Shown: positions 63,297-64,000 of the stretch, piece after piece
How the letters are laid out: each line of letters begins with the position of its first letter
How positions within the stretch are numbered: the stretch's first letter is position 1
Source: Agarilytica rhodophyticola
GTDB taxonomy: Bacteria > Pseudomonadota > Gammaproteobacteria > Pseudomonadales > Cellvibrionaceae
Direction of reading: 5' to 3'
Length of the DNA: 64,000 bases
Assembly: GCF_002157225.2 (NCBI RefSeq)
Contig: NZ_CP020038.1
Coordinates: 682,001-746,000 of the forward strand
Notes under the pieces: generated by a model
Databases searched by the model: none
What the model saw: the letters and a program-made list of their open reading frames with translations, nothing else
Told to the model about the DNA's origin: nothing
Made by a program: the position numbers and the translations under genes

Positions 63297-64000
63297 TTAG
63301 TCTTTATCACTTGGTGCTATCTTGGTTTTTAGCCAGTGCCAAGTACTATTATCATTAAATAAATAGGCGTCTAGTTGCTTTTGGTTGTCGATGTAGTGGT
63401 TGTCATCTTGTTGTGAATGCTGAAAAAGGAACTCGCGGGTTAACATTCGTTTATTCGGATTGATGCGTTTAATAATTTTTGCGGGGTTGCCACCAACAAT
63501 GGTGTTATCGGGTACATCTTGAATCACTACTGAACCTGCTGCGACAACGCTATTTTCGCCAATAGTAACACCTTTGCCTATTATGGCTTTTAAGCCTATC
63601 CAAACATTTGATTTTAAATGCACGGGAGCGCTGCAACGAAAAGGGCGGGTTCGATTATAAATGCCGTGCCAGTCACTATCGCTAATATTAACGTCCGCCG
63701 CTATCATGCAGTTATCTCCGATGGTGATATCGACGGCGGAGGCTATATTCACTCCAGGTGAGATCAAGCAGTGACTGCCGATACTAACATTCCCTTGTTG
63801 CTGTTTACTTGACCATGTAGATATATTAACCGGTTTGTTTTTGTCACCAATAATGTGTAGGTGATTCCCAGCATGAATATTTTTTCCTGCAAGGGTAATG
63901 AATTGTGGTTTAAGAAAAAAGGGATGCTTTCCCAAACTATCAAATTGAGGGCGGAGGATACGCTTGGTGTACCAGCTATTGAGACTGCGTTGAATTTTTA
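63297..64000 (-). CDS. left-handed beta-helix acyltransferase (hexapeptide family), 5' end outside window
   Basis: The frame stays open to the right edge: before the TTG at 63935 it continues with WYTKRILRPQFDSLGKHPFF, the usual N-terminal part of this family, so the gene is partial. Seen: about 234 residues with hexapeptide repeats (IGSHCLISPGVNI, IGDNCMIAADVNI, NVWIGLKAIIGKGVTIG, NSVVAAGSVV) and the PDNTIVGGNPAKIIKRI end. Trimeric acetyl/acyl transferase, catalytic His probably in DSDWHGIYN. Probably works on surface polysaccharide, as does the neighbouring acyltransferase 3 homologue. Confidence 0.9.
   Translation of the reverse strand, partial: KIQRSLNSWYTKRILRPQFDSLGKHPFFLKPQFITLAGKNIHAGNHLHIIGDKNKPVNISTWSSKQQQGNVSIGSHCLISPGVNIASAVDITIGDNCMIAADVNISDSDWHGIYNRTRPFRCSAPVHLKSNVWIGLKAIIGKGVTIGENSVVAAGSVVIQDVPDNTIVGGNPAKIIKRINPNKRMLTREFLFQHSQQDDNHYIDNQKQLDAYLFNDNSTWHWLKTKIAPSDKD

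Overview
The window is a 64 kb chromosomal segment of a gammaproteobacterium, probably a marine, polysaccharide-degrading member of the Cellvibrionales. This rests on gene order (zapA-ssrS-fau divergent from ygfB-pepP-ubiH-ubiI; tesA divergent from ybbA-ybbP; tatABC beside hisIE and ispA-xseB), a PomAB-type sodium stator, a large TonB-dependent receptor and an alginate-lyase-like domain. By eye the DNA is moderately AT-rich. No tRNA, rRNA, CRISPR array or transposase gene is visible.

Layout. 1-6.9 kb: CPXCG-protein tail, YgjP-like metalloprotein, a histidine kinase with a REC-DUF3369-GGDEF-EAL regulator, dtd, GNAT, DUF962. 7-14.7 kb: secreted beta-propeller lipoprotein, MipA/OmpV-DUF3019-RstA/RstB-like operon, proline iminopeptidase, a His/Asp-rich lipoprotein. 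14.8-21.3 kb (minus strand): an inositol-polyphosphate-kinase-like protein and a 1769-residue AvrE/DspE-like protein. 21.5-25 kb: tatCBA, hisE, hisI, ispA, xseB. 25.4-28.1 kb: pomA, pomB, a PilZ protein and an RsmY/Z-like small RNA. 28.7-37 kb: HNH endonuclease, SMP-30 lactonase, formaldehyde detoxification (adhC, fghA), DUF4442, ybbP-ybbA, tesA. 37-48.1 kb: fau, 6S RNA, zapA, a ZapB-like coiled coil, ygfB, pepP, ubiH, ubiI, pqiABC, DUF2058. 48.3-54.3 kb: a Ser-rich protein, an NAD salvage operon (prs, nadV) with an NrtR-like regulator and tandem operators, a Zn alcohol dehydrogenase, an AraC regulator. 54.8-56.4 kb: a harpin-like/alginate-lyase-like fusion behind an hrp-box-like promoter. 56.5-64 kb: TonB receptor, two tandem secreted paralogues, two acyltransferases.

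The most interesting theme is a set of probable type III secretion substrates spread over about 40 kb with no secretion apparatus in the window: (i) the AvrE/DspE-like giant protein, (ii) a eukaryote-like inositol polyphosphate kinase homologue beside it, (iii) a cysteine-free Gly/Asn/Ser-rich harpin-like protein joined to a PL7-type alginate lyase domain, analogous to HrpW (harpin plus pectate lyase) but apparently aimed at an alginate wall, and (iv) a Ser-rich acidic protein. All four are nearly devoid of cysteine (one Cys in total), and the harpin-like gene has AGAACC-N16-TCACATA, close to the HrpL sigma-factor consensus GGAACC-N16-CCACNNA. My inference is a plant-pathogen-style Hrp system adapted to an algal or other marine eukaryotic host. 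All of this comes from reading the sequence and remembered family motifs; no database search was run.
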